Positions 1 to 7,867 of a stretch of DNA of 11,326 bases are shown piece after piece. Positions within the stretch are counted from its first letter, which is position 1. Every line of letters begins with the position of its first letter. The stretch is from an uncultured Romboutsia sp. GTDB lineage: Bacteria > Bacillota > Clostridia > Peptostreptococcales > Peptostreptococcaceae. The notes under the pieces were generated by a model. It was not told where the DNA came from. It did not search any database and saw only the letters and a list, made by a program, of their open reading frames with translations. A program made the translations under genes and the position numbers. Location of the stretch: positions 1 through 11,326 of the forward strand of contig CALESE010000187.1 of the NCBI GenBank assembly GCA_937907205.1, read 5' to 3'.

Positions 1-219
1 TTATAGTATTGAAATATAAAAATTACTAACTTTTCTAAGTACGATTACTATATAAAGTAACTTTAATGTCAATATATTTAAATTTATTGGATATGCTATT
101 TTACCTAATACGTTCATTGCTACACCTATTAAAAAGGCAAAGAAGTATTGCCATCATTTTAATAGATTATGTAAATCCACTTTTCCTATATAAAAACGCA
201 TACAAACTCTATTATACAT
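1..219 (-). pseudogene. Possible decayed membrane-protein fragment (weak)
   Basis: Read on the minus strand from an ATG at 219-217, one frame runs 73 codons to a TAA at 3-1, broken only by a TGA at 156-154 (codon 22). The 50 codons after the TGA encode a strongly hydrophobic stretch with pieces such as FFAFLIGVAMNVLGKIAYP and LKLLYIVIVLRK, resembling one or two membrane segments. Its codons (GTA, GCA, GGT, AAA, ATA) look more like real coding sequence than the opposite strand does. No Shine-Dalgarno site precedes the ATG or any internal start, so I do not call an intact gene. It may be the remnant of a small membrane protein or an accident of AT-rich sequence. I do not recognise the family. 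Confidence 0.22.
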
Positions 220-338
220 TATTATTTTAATTTTTTACAGATTTAATTAAATATCTTGTATTAAAATTCATTAATTTATAATCATAGTTTATTAACTTAA
301 ATTTTTATTTAAAATTATGTAGTTTTAAATTTACTTAT
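220..338. other. AT-rich intergenic stretch, no gene seen
   Basis: This stretch lies downstream of the ssb terminator and is almost pure A/T. The only structure I see is a small inverted repeat, ATTTAAAA at 307-314 and TTTTAAAT at 323-330, with an 8-base loop. It has no G/C in the stem and no clear T-tract, so at most it is a weak back-up terminator. No RNA gene or promoter is convincing here. Confidence 0.5.
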
Positions 339-370
339 AAAAATAAGGCATATAAAAACATATACCTTAT
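339..370 (-). terminator. Rho-independent terminator of ssb
   Basis: On the minus strand an 11-bp stem, ATAAGGTATAT at 370-360 paired with ATATGCCTTAT at 353-343, contains a single T-G wobble. It closes a 6-base loop and runs into five T residues (343-339). It starts 22 bases after the ssb stop codon. The reverse orientation has no comparable T-tract directly after the stem, so it most likely serves minus-strand transcription. Confidence 0.8.
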
Positions 371-392
371 CTTTGTATAATTTTATTATTTT

Positions 393-803
393 TTAAAACG
401 GTAATATTTCTTCCTCTAGATCAATTTTTTTAGTTAAATCTTCAAATAATTCTTTAGAATTATAATACTTATCTTTATTTATAGATTTATTCTCTATGTA
501 TTTGAAACTATTAATTTGTATTTTTGTTATGCTTTTGTACTTACCCTCATCTGTCGAATAACTTTCTACTCTAATGCTACCCTCAACTAATACAAATATT
601 CCTTTTTTTAATCTAGGTGCGAATGCCTGTGCTCTATTTCCCCAAATTTCTAGATTAATAAAATCTGTGACTTTCTCAGAATTATTACCTCTATAATCTC
701 TATCTATAGCTAAAGTAAATCTAGCTCTTGCGACTTGAGAATCTCCAACGAAATCTAATTCTACATCTTTAGTTAGCCTTCCACCTAAAACAACATTATT
801 CAT
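393..803 (-). CDS. ssb: Single-stranded DNA-binding protein, short SSB (136 aa)
   Basis: SSB coats single-stranded DNA as a tetramer during replication, repair and recombination and recruits partners through its C-terminal tip. The N-terminal two thirds form the OB-fold: MNNVVLGGRLTKD at 1-13, then DFINLEIWGNRAQAF around residues 47-61 with W54 at the usual DNA-stacking position, and LKKGIFVLVEGSIRVESY at about 65-82. A short linker leads to the acidic tip ending EEEILPF, the form of the conserved D/E-rich ..PF tail. At 136 residues it is shorter than the main SSB of most Firmicutes (about 150-175), with a very short linker, so it could be an accessory paralogue. An ATG three codons upstream (812) would abut AAAGG with no spacing. 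The ATG at 803 has AAAGGA eight bases upstream and restores the usual MNN.V start. Terminators on both sides make it a single-gene unit, unrelated in function to the glycogen operon. No replication genes (rpsF, rpsR) flank it. Confidence 0.93.
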   Translation of the reverse strand: MNNVVLGGRLTKDVELDFVGDSQVARARFTLAIDRDYRGNNSEKVTDFINLEIWGNRAQAFAPRLKKGIFVLVEGSIRVESYSTDEGKYKSITKIQINSFKYIENKSINKDKYYNSKELFEDLTKKIDLEEEILPF

Positions 804-811
804 ATATATCA

Positions 812-817
812 TCCTTT
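812..817 (-). promoter_or_regulatory. Ribosome binding site deciding the ssb start
   Basis: AAAGGA read on the minus strand lies eight bases before the ATG at 803-801. The longer-frame ATG at 812-810 overlaps the end of this motif and cannot use it, which fixes the start at 803. Confidence 0.75.
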
Positions 818-820
818 AGT

Positions 821-847
821 ATTATATTTTAGTAAGATTATTGACAA
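821..847 (-). promoter_or_regulatory. Candidate ssb promoter (weak)
   Basis: TTGTCA (847-842) and TATAAT (826-821) match the sigma-A boxes well, but the spacer is only 15 bp. Transcription would then begin almost on the ribosome binding site. Either the leader is extremely short or the real promoter lies further upstream in the AT-rich stretch. I offer it as the best box pair, not as a firm call. Confidence 0.35.
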
Positions 848-867
848 TAAAAATTTATATAATACAG

Positions 868-892
868 ATTTATAAGTATTTATCTTATAAAT
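868..892. repeat. 25-bp dyad upstream of ssb, operator-like
   Basis: ATTTATAAG at 868-876 and CTTATAAAT at 884-892 form perfect 9-bp inverted arms around a 7-bp spacer. It lies between the upstream operon's terminator and the ssb start, just upstream of the candidate -35 box. Neither strand has a T-tract after it, so it does not look like a terminator. A protein-binding site is plausible, although the arms contain one G/C pair each and low complexity must be weighed. Confidence 0.45.
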
Positions 893-946
893 AAAAATTT
901 CATAGATTATCTATATTTTTTGAATAACCATAGTTTATTTAACCAT

Positions 947-974
947 AAAAAAGGAATGCATTTGCATCCCTTTT
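947..974 (-). terminator. Rho-independent terminator of the glycogen operon
   Basis: Minus-strand reading gives AAAA, then GGGATGC (970-964), a four-base loop, GCATTCC (959-953), then six T residues (952-947). The 7-bp core stem has one G-T wobble and is extended by A-T pairs. It begins on the first base after the GH13 stop codon TAG (977-975), so it closes the six-gene operon and separates it from ssb. The A-rich left flank could also give a weaker T-tract in the other direction, but no plus-strand gene reaches it. Confidence 0.9.
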
Positions 975-2837
975 CTATCTTTTATTTTCATTTATATTTC
1001 TGATATTAAATATTCTAAAAGATTTACCTTCTATATTTATATTAAATATATTATCTTCTTTGTATATATTTTCTACATATTTTTTTACGCTATAGTTTAT
1101 ATCAATTTCTTCTAATATATTCTCTGATATATTTAGATTTATATTTTGCTTATTTTCATCTCTATTTATTAGTATTAAAATTTTATCATCTAAATCATTA
1201 TATCTAATTAAAGAAAATACATTTTCATTTTTTGTATCTAAAAATTTACTTTCTCCATTTTTTAAAACAGTTAGCTTATTTCTTAAATTAATAATATTCT
1301 TATAAAACTCTATCATATCCTCATCTTCATTATTCCAAGGATATGTTCTTCTATTATCTGGATCAGTTCCTCCACAAATACCAGCTTCATCTCCATAATA
1401 AATATATGGTACTCCTTCAAAAATCATTTGAAGTGATACAGCTAATTTAACCATATTTTTATCTTCATTTAGCTCACTTTTTATTCTTTTAACATCATGA
1501 CTTCCTATCAAATTCAAATTTGATTTAAAAGCTTCTTTTGGATAATTTTCCTTTATAGTCATAAATCTATTATTAAGTTGTGTAGAAGTTATATTCCTAT
1601 TAAAAAAATCTAATATATTCTTCCTAAATGGGTAACCCATAACAGAATCTAATTGATCTCCTAATAAATAGCTTCGTCTTTCATTATAACTTATTTTATT
1701 AGATGCATCCTCCCATACTTCACCTGTTAATATAGAGTCGCTATCTATATTTTTAAGCTCTCTTCTTAACGTCTTTATAAATTCAGTTGGAAGTTCATCT
1801 GCTACATCTAATCTCCAACCTTTAACACCCATTTCTGTCCATTTTTTTATAACACTATCCTCATCTCTAATTATATAGTCCATGTAGCTTAGCTCTGTTT
1901 CATTTACATTTGGTAAAGACTTAACTCCCCACCAACATTTATAATCTTCAGGAAAATTTTCAAAATTATACCATGAACTATACTTTGAGTCTTTAGATTG
2001 ATATGCACCAACTTCATCATATCTTCCATATTTGTTAAAATAAATACTATCTGCACCTGTATGGCTAAATACTCCATCAAGTACTATATTTATACCTTTT
2101 TTCTCTGCTTTTTTTATTAAATCTTCAAATATCTCTTCATCACCAAACATTGGATCTATTTTTTTATAATCTCCTGTATCATACTTATGATTACTACTTG
2201 CTTCAAATATTGGACTTAAATATAGTATACTTACACCAAGTTTTTTAAGATATCCTAATTTATCTATAATTCCTTTAAGGTTTCCTCCATGAAAATCCCA
2301 TCTTATGATATCTCCATTTGAATCTTTTATATACATTGGTTTATCATTCCAATTTCCATATATAAAACTATTTTCTTTTGGATTACTTGGCTTTTTTGTC
2401 TTATTTCCGTTATTAAATCTATCTACAAATATTTGATATACTATGCCTTCTTTATACCATGATGGAACTTTGTAGTCCTCATATACTGTAATCTGATATT
2501 TATTTATTTCTTGATATGAATATTCTCTAGAGCTTCCATCTTCTTCATTCTTGCCATAAAAATATTTATTATTATTTCCTTCTAATTCGACTTCAAAATA
2601 GTAAAAATATAAACCTGGATCATTAAATGGTCCATATTCCCCTTTAAAATACTTTTTACTTTCTCTTATCAAATTAATTCTACTTATTTCTACATCTTCT
2701 TTTAATATTACCCAGGCAATATTCGATATATTATACTCTTCATTTGCCTGTACTGATATTCTCATTTCTTGATTTATATTTAAGGCTCCAAAAGGAGCCT
2801 TATCTTCCCAAGAATTATACTTTATTATATTCCCCAT
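975..2837 (-). CDS. Intracellular GH13 alpha-glucan hydrolase (pullulanase/neopullulanase-like), last gene of the glycogen operon
   Basis: This 620-residue glycoside hydrolase family 13 protein probably cleaves maltodextrins or branched oligosaccharides left by GlgP. Residue numbers follow the start at 2837. An N-terminal beta-sandwich domain (about 15-120) precedes the catalytic barrel, which opens at WYKEGIVYQIFVDRF (127-141). The four conserved regions are present: region I LDGVFSH (D254, H259), region II GWRLDVADE with nucleophile D344, region III TGEVWED with acid/base E373, and region IV GSHDVKR with H447 and D448. SPIFEA..NHKYDTGDY and WWG..LPNVNE are typical of the amylopullulanase/neopullulanase branch. 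No signal peptide is visible, so it should act in the cytosol. A frame-open ATG at 2873 would give 632 residues but has no ribosome binding site and overlaps glgP by 59 bp. The ATG at 2837 has AGAGG 11 bases upstream, starts at the conserved IIKYNSW..KAPFG region and overlaps by 23 bp. A related clostridial gene is sometimes called apu. Exact bond specificity cannot be read from sequence. Confidence 0.9.
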   Translation of the reverse strand: MGNIIKYNSWEDKAPFGALNINQEMRISVQANEEYNISNIAWVILKEDVEISRINLIRESKKYFKGEYGPFNDPGLYFYYFEVELEGNNNKYFYGKNEEDGSSREYSYQEINKYQITVYEDYKVPSWYKEGIVYQIFVDRFNNGNKTKKPSNPKENSFIYGNWNDKPMYIKDSNGDIIRWDFHGGNLKGIIDKLGYLKKLGVSILYLSPIFEASSNHKYDTGDYKKIDPMFGDEEIFEDLIKKAEKKGINIVLDGVFSHTGADSIYFNKYGRYDEVGAYQSKDSKYSSWYNFENFPEDYKCWWGVKSLPNVNETELSYMDYIIRDEDSVIKKWTEMGVKGWRLDVADELPTEFIKTLRRELKNIDSDSILTGEVWEDASNKISYNERRSYLLGDQLDSVMGYPFRKNILDFFNRNITSTQLNNRFMTIKENYPKEAFKSNLNLIGSHDVKRIKSELNEDKNMVKLAVSLQMIFEGVPYIYYGDEAGICGGTDPDNRRTYPWNNEDEDMIEFYKNIINLRNKLTVLKNGESKFLDTKNENVFSLIRYNDLDDKILILINRDENKQNINLNISENILEEIDINYSVKKYVENIYKEDNIFNINIEGKSFRIFNIRNINENKR

Positions 2838-5262
2838 TTTTCTCACATCCTCTAAACCATATATCTTCTGCATATTCTAATATAGTTCTATCTGAAGAAA
2901 ATATTCCTGAGTTTGCTATATTTATTAAAGACATTTGATTCCACTTATCTTTTTGTTTATATAAATTTTCTAACTTATGCTGTGCCTCTATATAGTTTTC
3001 CATATCTCTTAATACAAAATATTCATCATTATATGTTATTAATGAATCATATATTTCTCTACCTTCTTTTTCTATGTTAGGTATAAATCCATTTATAAGA
3101 TCATCTACAACTCTTTTTATTTTTCTATTTGAATTATATAAATCTAGAGCTGAATATCCTCCATATTTATTGTAATCTAAAACCTGTTTAGCACTTAATC
3201 CAAATAAAATCATATTTTCATCGCCAACTTGATCATGTATCTCTATATTAGCACCATCTAAAGTAGCTATAGTTATAGCTCCATTCATCATAAACTTCAT
3301 ATTACTTGTTCCAGATGCTTCTTTCGTAGTTGTTGATATTTGCTCACTTACATTTGCTGCAGGTATTATAATTTCAGCTAATGATACACTATAATTTTCT
3401 AGAAATACTACCTTTATTTTATCATTAACATTTTTATCATTATTTATTTTTTCTGCAACTGAGTTGATGAATTTAATTATAGATTTTGCTAAATGATACC
3501 CAGGTGCTGCCTTAGCCCCAAATATAAATGTCCTAGGTTCAATTTCAAGTGTAGGATTTTCTAATAATTCATGATATAGGTGAAGTATATGAAATACGTT
3601 TAAGAGTTGTCTTTTGTATGCATGAAGTCTTTTTATTTGAACATCAAATATAGAATGTGGATTTACTTCTATATTGTATTTATCTTTTATAAAACAAGCT
3701 AATTTCTTTTTATTTTCTAATTTTATTTCTTCAAGAGACTTTAATACTTCTAAATTATCTTTATAAGCTTCTAACTGTACTAATTTAGTAGTATCTTTTT
3801 TCCATTCGCTTCCTATCAAGCTAGTTATAAGTTCTGTCAATTTAGGATTGCAACTCATAACCCACCTTCTATGAGCTATACCATTAGTTTTATTGTTAAA
3901 CTTTTCCGGTTCATCTTCATAAAAATCTTTTAATACTTCATGTTTTAGTATTTCTGTATGAAGAGCTGCAACACCATTTACACTGTGACTTCCTATTATA
4001 CATAAGTTAGCCATATTTATATTTTCACAGTTTATAATTCTCATGTTTTGTGTTTTATTTCCATTATAATATTTATCATTTAGATAAATATTATATCTTC
4101 TGTTTATTTCTTCTATTATCATATAAACTCTAGGTAATAACTTTCTCATCATATCTAACGGCCATTTTTCCATAGCTTCAGCCATTATAGTATGATTTGT
4201 ATAAGATATAGTATTTTTAGTTATATCCCAAGCCTCATCCCAAGATAATCCTTCTTCATCTAATAATATTCTCATAAGTTCTGGTATACAAAGTGTTGGG
4301 TGTGTATCATTAATATGAATAGCTACACTTTTAGGTAAATCTAATATATTAGATTTATGTTTTTTAAACTTTCTTATTATATCTTGTATTCCTGCACTTA
4401 CGAAGAAATATTCTTGCTTTAATCTAAGTAATCTACCTGCATAGTTTGAATCATTAGGATATAACACCTGTGATATTTCTTCTGCATAATATTTATATTG
4501 TAATGCATCATCGTAACTTCCAGAATAATTTCTTGCATTATAAGATATTGGACCAAAATCTCTTTTTAGTACATCACTCTTAAATAATCTAAGTGTATTT
4601 ATAAATTCATTTTGATATCCTATAATTGGTATATCATATGGCATAGCCATAACTGGTATATAATTCTTATGGATTACTTTTAACCTATTATCTTCTTCAA
4701 CTAACGATACGTCACCTTCAAATTTTACAACTACAGCTTTATTAGGTCTAACTGTTTCCCATATATACTGACCTTGATTTAACCAGTTATCAGGTACTTC
4801 TACCTGATAACCGTTAACAAATTTTTGTTCAAATAATCCATATTTGTATCTTATACCGTAACCATGACCACTAATATTTAGGGATGCCATAGAATCTAAA
4901 AAGCATGCAGCAAGTCTTCCTAATCCACCATTTCCTAATGCAGGATCTCTTTCTTCATCTACTAAATCATCTAAATCAATATTTAGTTCTTTCAATCCTT
5001 CTCTAATTGTATCCTCTAAATCTAAATTTAATAGATTAGACTTTAGCTGTCTTCCCATTAAAAACTCTATACAAAAATAATATACTTCTTTTTGACAACT
5101 TATTTTTGTTTCTACCCACTTCTTAGAAATTATATCTTTTATTACGCTACACAAAACATTTAGTAATTCTTCTTTACTAGCATCACTTATGCTTTGAGCA
5201 TAAATACTATACATTTTAGATTCAAATTGCTCTTTAAAGTTTTTCTTACTAATTCTGACCAA
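2815..5262 (-). CDS. glgP: Glycogen/alpha-glucan phosphorylase (GT35)
   Basis: GlgP removes glucose from non-reducing ends of alpha-1,4-glucan with phosphate, giving glucose-1-phosphate. The 815-residue length is normal for family GT35. Visible landmarks are EFLMGRQL (66-73), the GNGGLGRLAACFLDSMA segment (110-126), INDTHPT (317-323), GVAALHTEIL (430-439), KRLHAYKRQ (544-552) and the pyridoxal-phosphate site EASGTSNMKFMMNG, with K656 as the Schiff-base lysine. The start is a TTG at 5262-5260, preceded by AAAGGAG. The next in-frame ATG (residue 17) lies well downstream with no such site. The gene begins 15 bp after the glgA stop, in the same reading frame, and its 3' end overlaps the GH13 gene. 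Its place behind the biosynthetic genes couples synthesis and breakdown in one transcript, as in the Bacillus subtilis glgBCDAP operon. No long regulatory N-terminal extension is visible. Confidence 0.96.
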   Translation of the reverse strand: MVRISKKNFKEQFESKMYSIYAQSISDASKEELLNVLCSVIKDIISKKWVETKISCQKEVYYFCIEFLMGRQLKSNLLNLDLEDTIREGLKELNIDLDDLVDEERDPALGNGGLGRLAACFLDSMASLNISGHGYGIRYKYGLFEQKFVNGYQVEVPDNWLNQGQYIWETVRPNKAVVVKFEGDVSLVEEDNRLKVIHKNYIPVMAMPYDIPIIGYQNEFINTLRLFKSDVLKRDFGPISYNARNYSGSYDDALQYKYYAEEISQVLYPNDSNYAGRLLRLKQEYFFVSAGIQDIIRKFKKHKSNILDLPKSVAIHINDTHPTLCIPELMRILLDEEGLSWDEAWDITKNTISYTNHTIMAEAMEKWPLDMMRKLLPRVYMIIEEINRRYNIYLNDKYYNGNKTQNMRIINCENINMANLCIIGSHSVNGVAALHTEILKHEVLKDFYEDEPEKFNNKTNGIAHRRWVMSCNPKLTELITSLIGSEWKKDTTKLVQLEAYKDNLEVLKSLEEIKLENKKKLACFIKDKYNIEVNPHSIFDVQIKRLHAYKRQLLNVFHILHLYHELLENPTLEIEPRTFIFGAKAAPGYHLAKSIIKFINSVAEKINNDKNVNDKIKVVFLENYSVSLAEIIIPAANVSEQISTTTKEASGTSNMKFMMNGAITIATLDGANIEIHDQVGDENMILFGLSAKQVLDYNKYGGYSALDLYNSNRKIKRVVDDLINGFIPNIEKEGREIYDSLITYNDEYFVLRDMENYIEAQHKLENLYKQKDKWNQMSLINIANSGIFSSDRTILEYAEDIWFRGCEKNGEYNKV

Positions 5263-5272
5263 AGTTATATCA

Positions 5273-5279
5273 CTCCTTT
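5273..5279 (-). promoter_or_regulatory. Ribosome binding site supporting the glgP TTG start
   Basis: AAAGGAG on the minus strand shares its first two bases with the glgA stop codon TAA. It sits 10 bases before the TTG at 5262. No in-frame ATG or GTG lies at a usable distance, which makes TTG the best start despite the slightly long spacing. Confidence 0.7.
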
Positions 5280-6720
5280 AATCTAGTATATCTTTATAAG
5301 CTTTTATATACTCTTTCGCCGACTTATTCCAGCTACTATCAGTTTTCATTGCACTAAATATTAAATTGTTCCAAGTGCTTTTATCTTTATAAACTGATAC
5401 TGCTTCCTTTATACAATATAACATTTCATGAGCATTGTAATTTGCAAATGTAAACCCATTTCCTTCACCAGTATATTTATTATATGGTTTTACTGTATCT
5501 TTTAGACCGCCAGTTTCTCTAACTACAGGTATTGTTCCATATCTCATCGCTAACATTTGACCTATTCCACATGGTTCAAATAGAGATGGCATCAAGAATA
5601 TATCACTAGATGCATATATTTGTTGGGCCAATGCACTGTCAAAAGTTATTCTTGCAGAAACTTTATTTGGAAAATGTGAATCATAATAGTTAAACATTGA
5701 TTGATATTGATGTTCTCCTGTTCCTAATACAACAATTTGTAAATTTTCCCTCATAAGTTCTGGCATAATATAAGATATTAAATCTAATCCTTTTTGTGAT
5801 ACTAATCTAGATACTATACCTATAAGCGCTACATCTGGATTTACCTCTAAACCTAATAACTCTTGTAATTTTAGTTTATTTTCAACTTTTTTATCTATAT
5901 TTTTTATATCAAAATTAACGAATATATCTTTATCTGTTTCTGGATTATTTAAGTCATAATCTATCCCATTTAGTATACCTTTTAATTTATATGAATTATG
6001 TCTTAACAATCCATCTAAACTTTCTCCATAAAATTCTGTTTGTATTTCATTAGTATATGTAGGGCTTACAGTTGTAACCATATCACTAAATACAATACCT
6101 GATTTCATAAAACTTACTCCACCAAAATATTCTACATCTCCATTTTCAAGGTATTTGTATGGAAGATCCAATACATCTCCTAATACATCTCTTGAAAACA
6201 CTCCTTGGTATTGGAGATTATGAATTGTATAAATAGTCTTTATATCTTTATATCTTTGGTCATGACTATATTTTTCTTTCATCAACAATGGTACCATACC
6301 AGTATGCCAATCATTTAAATTTAATACATCCGGATAAAAGTCAATAATTGACATTACTTTTAGTATAGCATTGCTAAAGAATGTATATCTTTCTGCATCA
6401 TCATCATATCCATAAAGATATGTAAGCTCTCCTTCTCTTTTGAAATAATATTCATTATCTATAAAGTAAAACTTAACATCATCTAGTTCCATTTCTAATA
6501 ATCCACAGTATTGATTTCTCCATCCAACATTAACATTAAATACTGCAACTTCTTTTAACTTTTCTTTTAGATAATTTGGCATTGTAGAGTACTTTGGAAG
6601 TATTACTCTAATATCAACACCTTCTTTTTTTAATGCTTTAGGTAATGCATATGCTACATCGCCTAATCCCCCAGTTTTAGCAAATGGCCAACATTCTGAC
6701 GTTGCATAAAGAACTTTCAC
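5278..6720 (-). CDS. glgA: Glycogen synthase, ADP-glucose type (GT5)
   Basis: GlgA transfers glucose from ADP-glucose to the non-reducing end of a growing alpha-1,4-glucan. The 480-residue GT-B fold enzyme has normal length. The N-terminal nucleotide-sugar motif KTGGLGDV is at 15-22 (K15). NDWHTG is at 136-141 with H139, and SRLVSQKG at 304-311 carries the R305 and K310 pair that contacts the diphosphate in this family. The C-terminal FEPCGIGQ motif has E382, followed by RETGGLKDTV (401-410). The start is GTG (6720-6718), directly before KVLYATSE, the usual N-terminus of bacterial glycogen synthases. A run of six G eight bases upstream serves as ribosome binding site. It lies 18 bp after glgD and 15 bp before glgP. 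Confidence 0.97.
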   Translation of the reverse strand: MKVLYATSECWPFAKTGGLGDVAYALPKALKKEGVDIRVILPKYSTMPNYLKEKLKEVAVFNVNVGWRNQYCGLLEMELDDVKFYFIDNEYYFKREGELTYLYGYDDDAERYTFFSNAILKVMSIIDFYPDVLNLNDWHTGMVPLLMKEKYSHDQRYKDIKTIYTIHNLQYQGVFSRDVLGDVLDLPYKYLENGDVEYFGGVSFMKSGIVFSDMVTTVSPTYTNEIQTEFYGESLDGLLRHNSYKLKGILNGIDYDLNNPETDKDIFVNFDIKNIDKKVENKLKLQELLGLEVNPDVALIGIVSRLVSQKGLDLISYIMPELMRENLQIVVLGTGEHQYQSMFNYYDSHFPNKVSARITFDSALAQQIYASSDIFLMPSLFEPCGIGQMLAMRYGTIPVVRETGGLKDTVKPYNKYTGEGNGFTFANYNAHEMLYCIKEAVSVYKDKSTWNNLIFSAMKTDSSWNKSAKEYIKAYKDILD

Positions 6721-6728
6721 TAAAAATT

Positions 6729-6734
6729 CCCCCC
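6729..6734 (-). promoter_or_regulatory. G6 ribosome binding site of glgA
   Basis: GGGGGG followed by eight bases and the GTG start of glgA. It is the only purine run in the 18-bp gap after glgD. It can pair with the 16S anti-Shine-Dalgarno sequence CCUCC if one G-U wobble is allowed. Confidence 0.7.
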
Positions 6735-6738
6735 AAAT

Positions 6739-7866
6739 CTAGATACTTATATTTTTTTCTATAACTATAGGATAATTTTCATTTCCTTTTAATTCTTTTC
6801 CTTCTCCAATTATTATGTTTTTATCAAATATTACATTTTTTAAATCTACATCTTTATCTATTGTACAGTTTTGCATTACTATACAATTTTCTAAATTAGC
6901 ACCTTCTTTTACATGTACTTTTCTAAATATTATACTATTTTTTACATTTCCCTCTATAACACAACCAGTAGCTATAAATGAATTTTCTACATTAGCTGTA
7001 TCTGTGTATATAGCTGGTGATTCATTTTTTTCTTTAGTTAATATTCTTCTATCTGAATATAGTAATTCTTTTGCTATATCTAAATCTAATAAATCTTTAC
7101 TCATTTCAAAATATGCTTGAGTTGTTTTTAAACATTTTAAGTACCCCTTATACTCATAAGAACCTACTTTAAGCTCTTTAACTTGTTCAGATATGTAATC
7201 TTCTAAATATAAATACTCCCCTGTGTTGCTTAACATATATATAGTTTTTATAAAATCTTCTCTTTTCATTATATACATTTCCATCCATATATTAGCTTCA
7301 GAGAATACACCTAGATTACTACCTATATTTACAACTCTATCATTATCTAATACTAAAGTTAAATTACCATCAAAATCTTCATTTGCATTATCTATTTTTT
7401 TGTATAACATCGTTATATCATTTTTAGATCTTATATGATATTTTATAGCCTCACTATAATCAATATTGCACATCATATAACTTGGAGATATTAATATATA
7501 CTCTTCTTCACTTTTCTCTATATAACCTATATTGCATAATATATTATATATATCTCCTTTTCTATATGGATATCTATTTTGGTCTTCTGTATCTTCTGGA
7601 CTAAATATTGATAAACCACCTTTTTTTCTACTTAAATCCCAATCTTTCCCACTTCCTATATGATCTGTTAAAGATCTGTATTTTTCTTTTGAATAAATTC
7701 CTATATTAGTTATTCCTGAATTAACCATGTTAGACAAAGTAAAGTCTATAACTCTGTATCTTCCACCTATTGGTGTAGATGCTAAAGGTCTACCATAATT
7801 TAACTTATCCATAGTTGGCTCACCTTTTTTATTTAAATTTATTAACCCCATACATTTATTTATCAT
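6739..7866 (-). CDS. glgD: GlgD, non-catalytic ADP-glucose pyrophosphorylase-like subunit
   Basis: This 375-residue paralogue of GlgC is typical of Firmicute glycogen operons. It has the nucleotidyltransferase fold (for example PIGGRYRVIDFTLSNMVNSG, 32-51) and a C-terminal left-handed beta-helix with hexapeptide-like repeats (about 285-360). The GGxGxRL nucleotide-binding loop of GlgC is replaced by GLINLNKKGEP (7-17), and GlgC's GDHIYKMDY becomes SPSYMMCNIDY (127-137), losing the metal-binding aspartate. Catalytic activity is therefore not expected. In Geobacillus stearothermophilus, GlgD has been reported to associate with GlgC and raise its activity, and the same role is inferred here. The ATG at 7866 is one base after the glgC stop, and its ribosome binding site lies inside the end of glgC, so the two are probably translationally coupled. 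The N-terminus KCMGLINL is typical of the family. Confidence 0.95.
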   Translation of the reverse strand: MINKCMGLINLNKKGEPTMDKLNYGRPLASTPIGGRYRVIDFTLSNMVNSGITNIGIYSKEKYRSLTDHIGSGKDWDLSRKKGGLSIFSPEDTEDQNRYPYRKGDIYNILCNIGYIEKSEEEYILISPSYMMCNIDYSEAIKYHIRSKNDITMLYKKIDNANEDFDGNLTLVLDNDRVVNIGSNLGVFSEANIWMEMYIMKREDFIKTIYMLSNTGEYLYLEDYISEQVKELKVGSYEYKGYLKCLKTTQAYFEMSKDLLDLDIAKELLYSDRRILTKEKNESPAIYTDTANVENSFIATGCVIEGNVKNSIIFRKVHVKEGANLENCIVMQNCTIDKDVDLKNVIFDKNIIIGEGKELKGNENYPIVIEKNISI

Positions 7867-7867
7867 C

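Noticed and set aside
66..230. Plus-strand 54-codon open frame (MSIYLNLLDM...)
   Set aside because: No ribosome binding site, unbalanced leucine/isoleucine-rich composition and overlap with the opposite-strand frame. It is probably chance in AT-rich DNA.
841..866. Plus-strand TTGACA at 841 with a TATAAT at 858
   Set aside because: The spacer is only 11 bp, and no plus-strand gene follows; the downstream sequence is antisense to the operon.
925..947. Direct repeat TAACCATA (925-932 and 940-947)
   Set aside because: Only 8 bp, two copies, partly inside the terminator flank. There is not enough to call a regulatory or mobile element.
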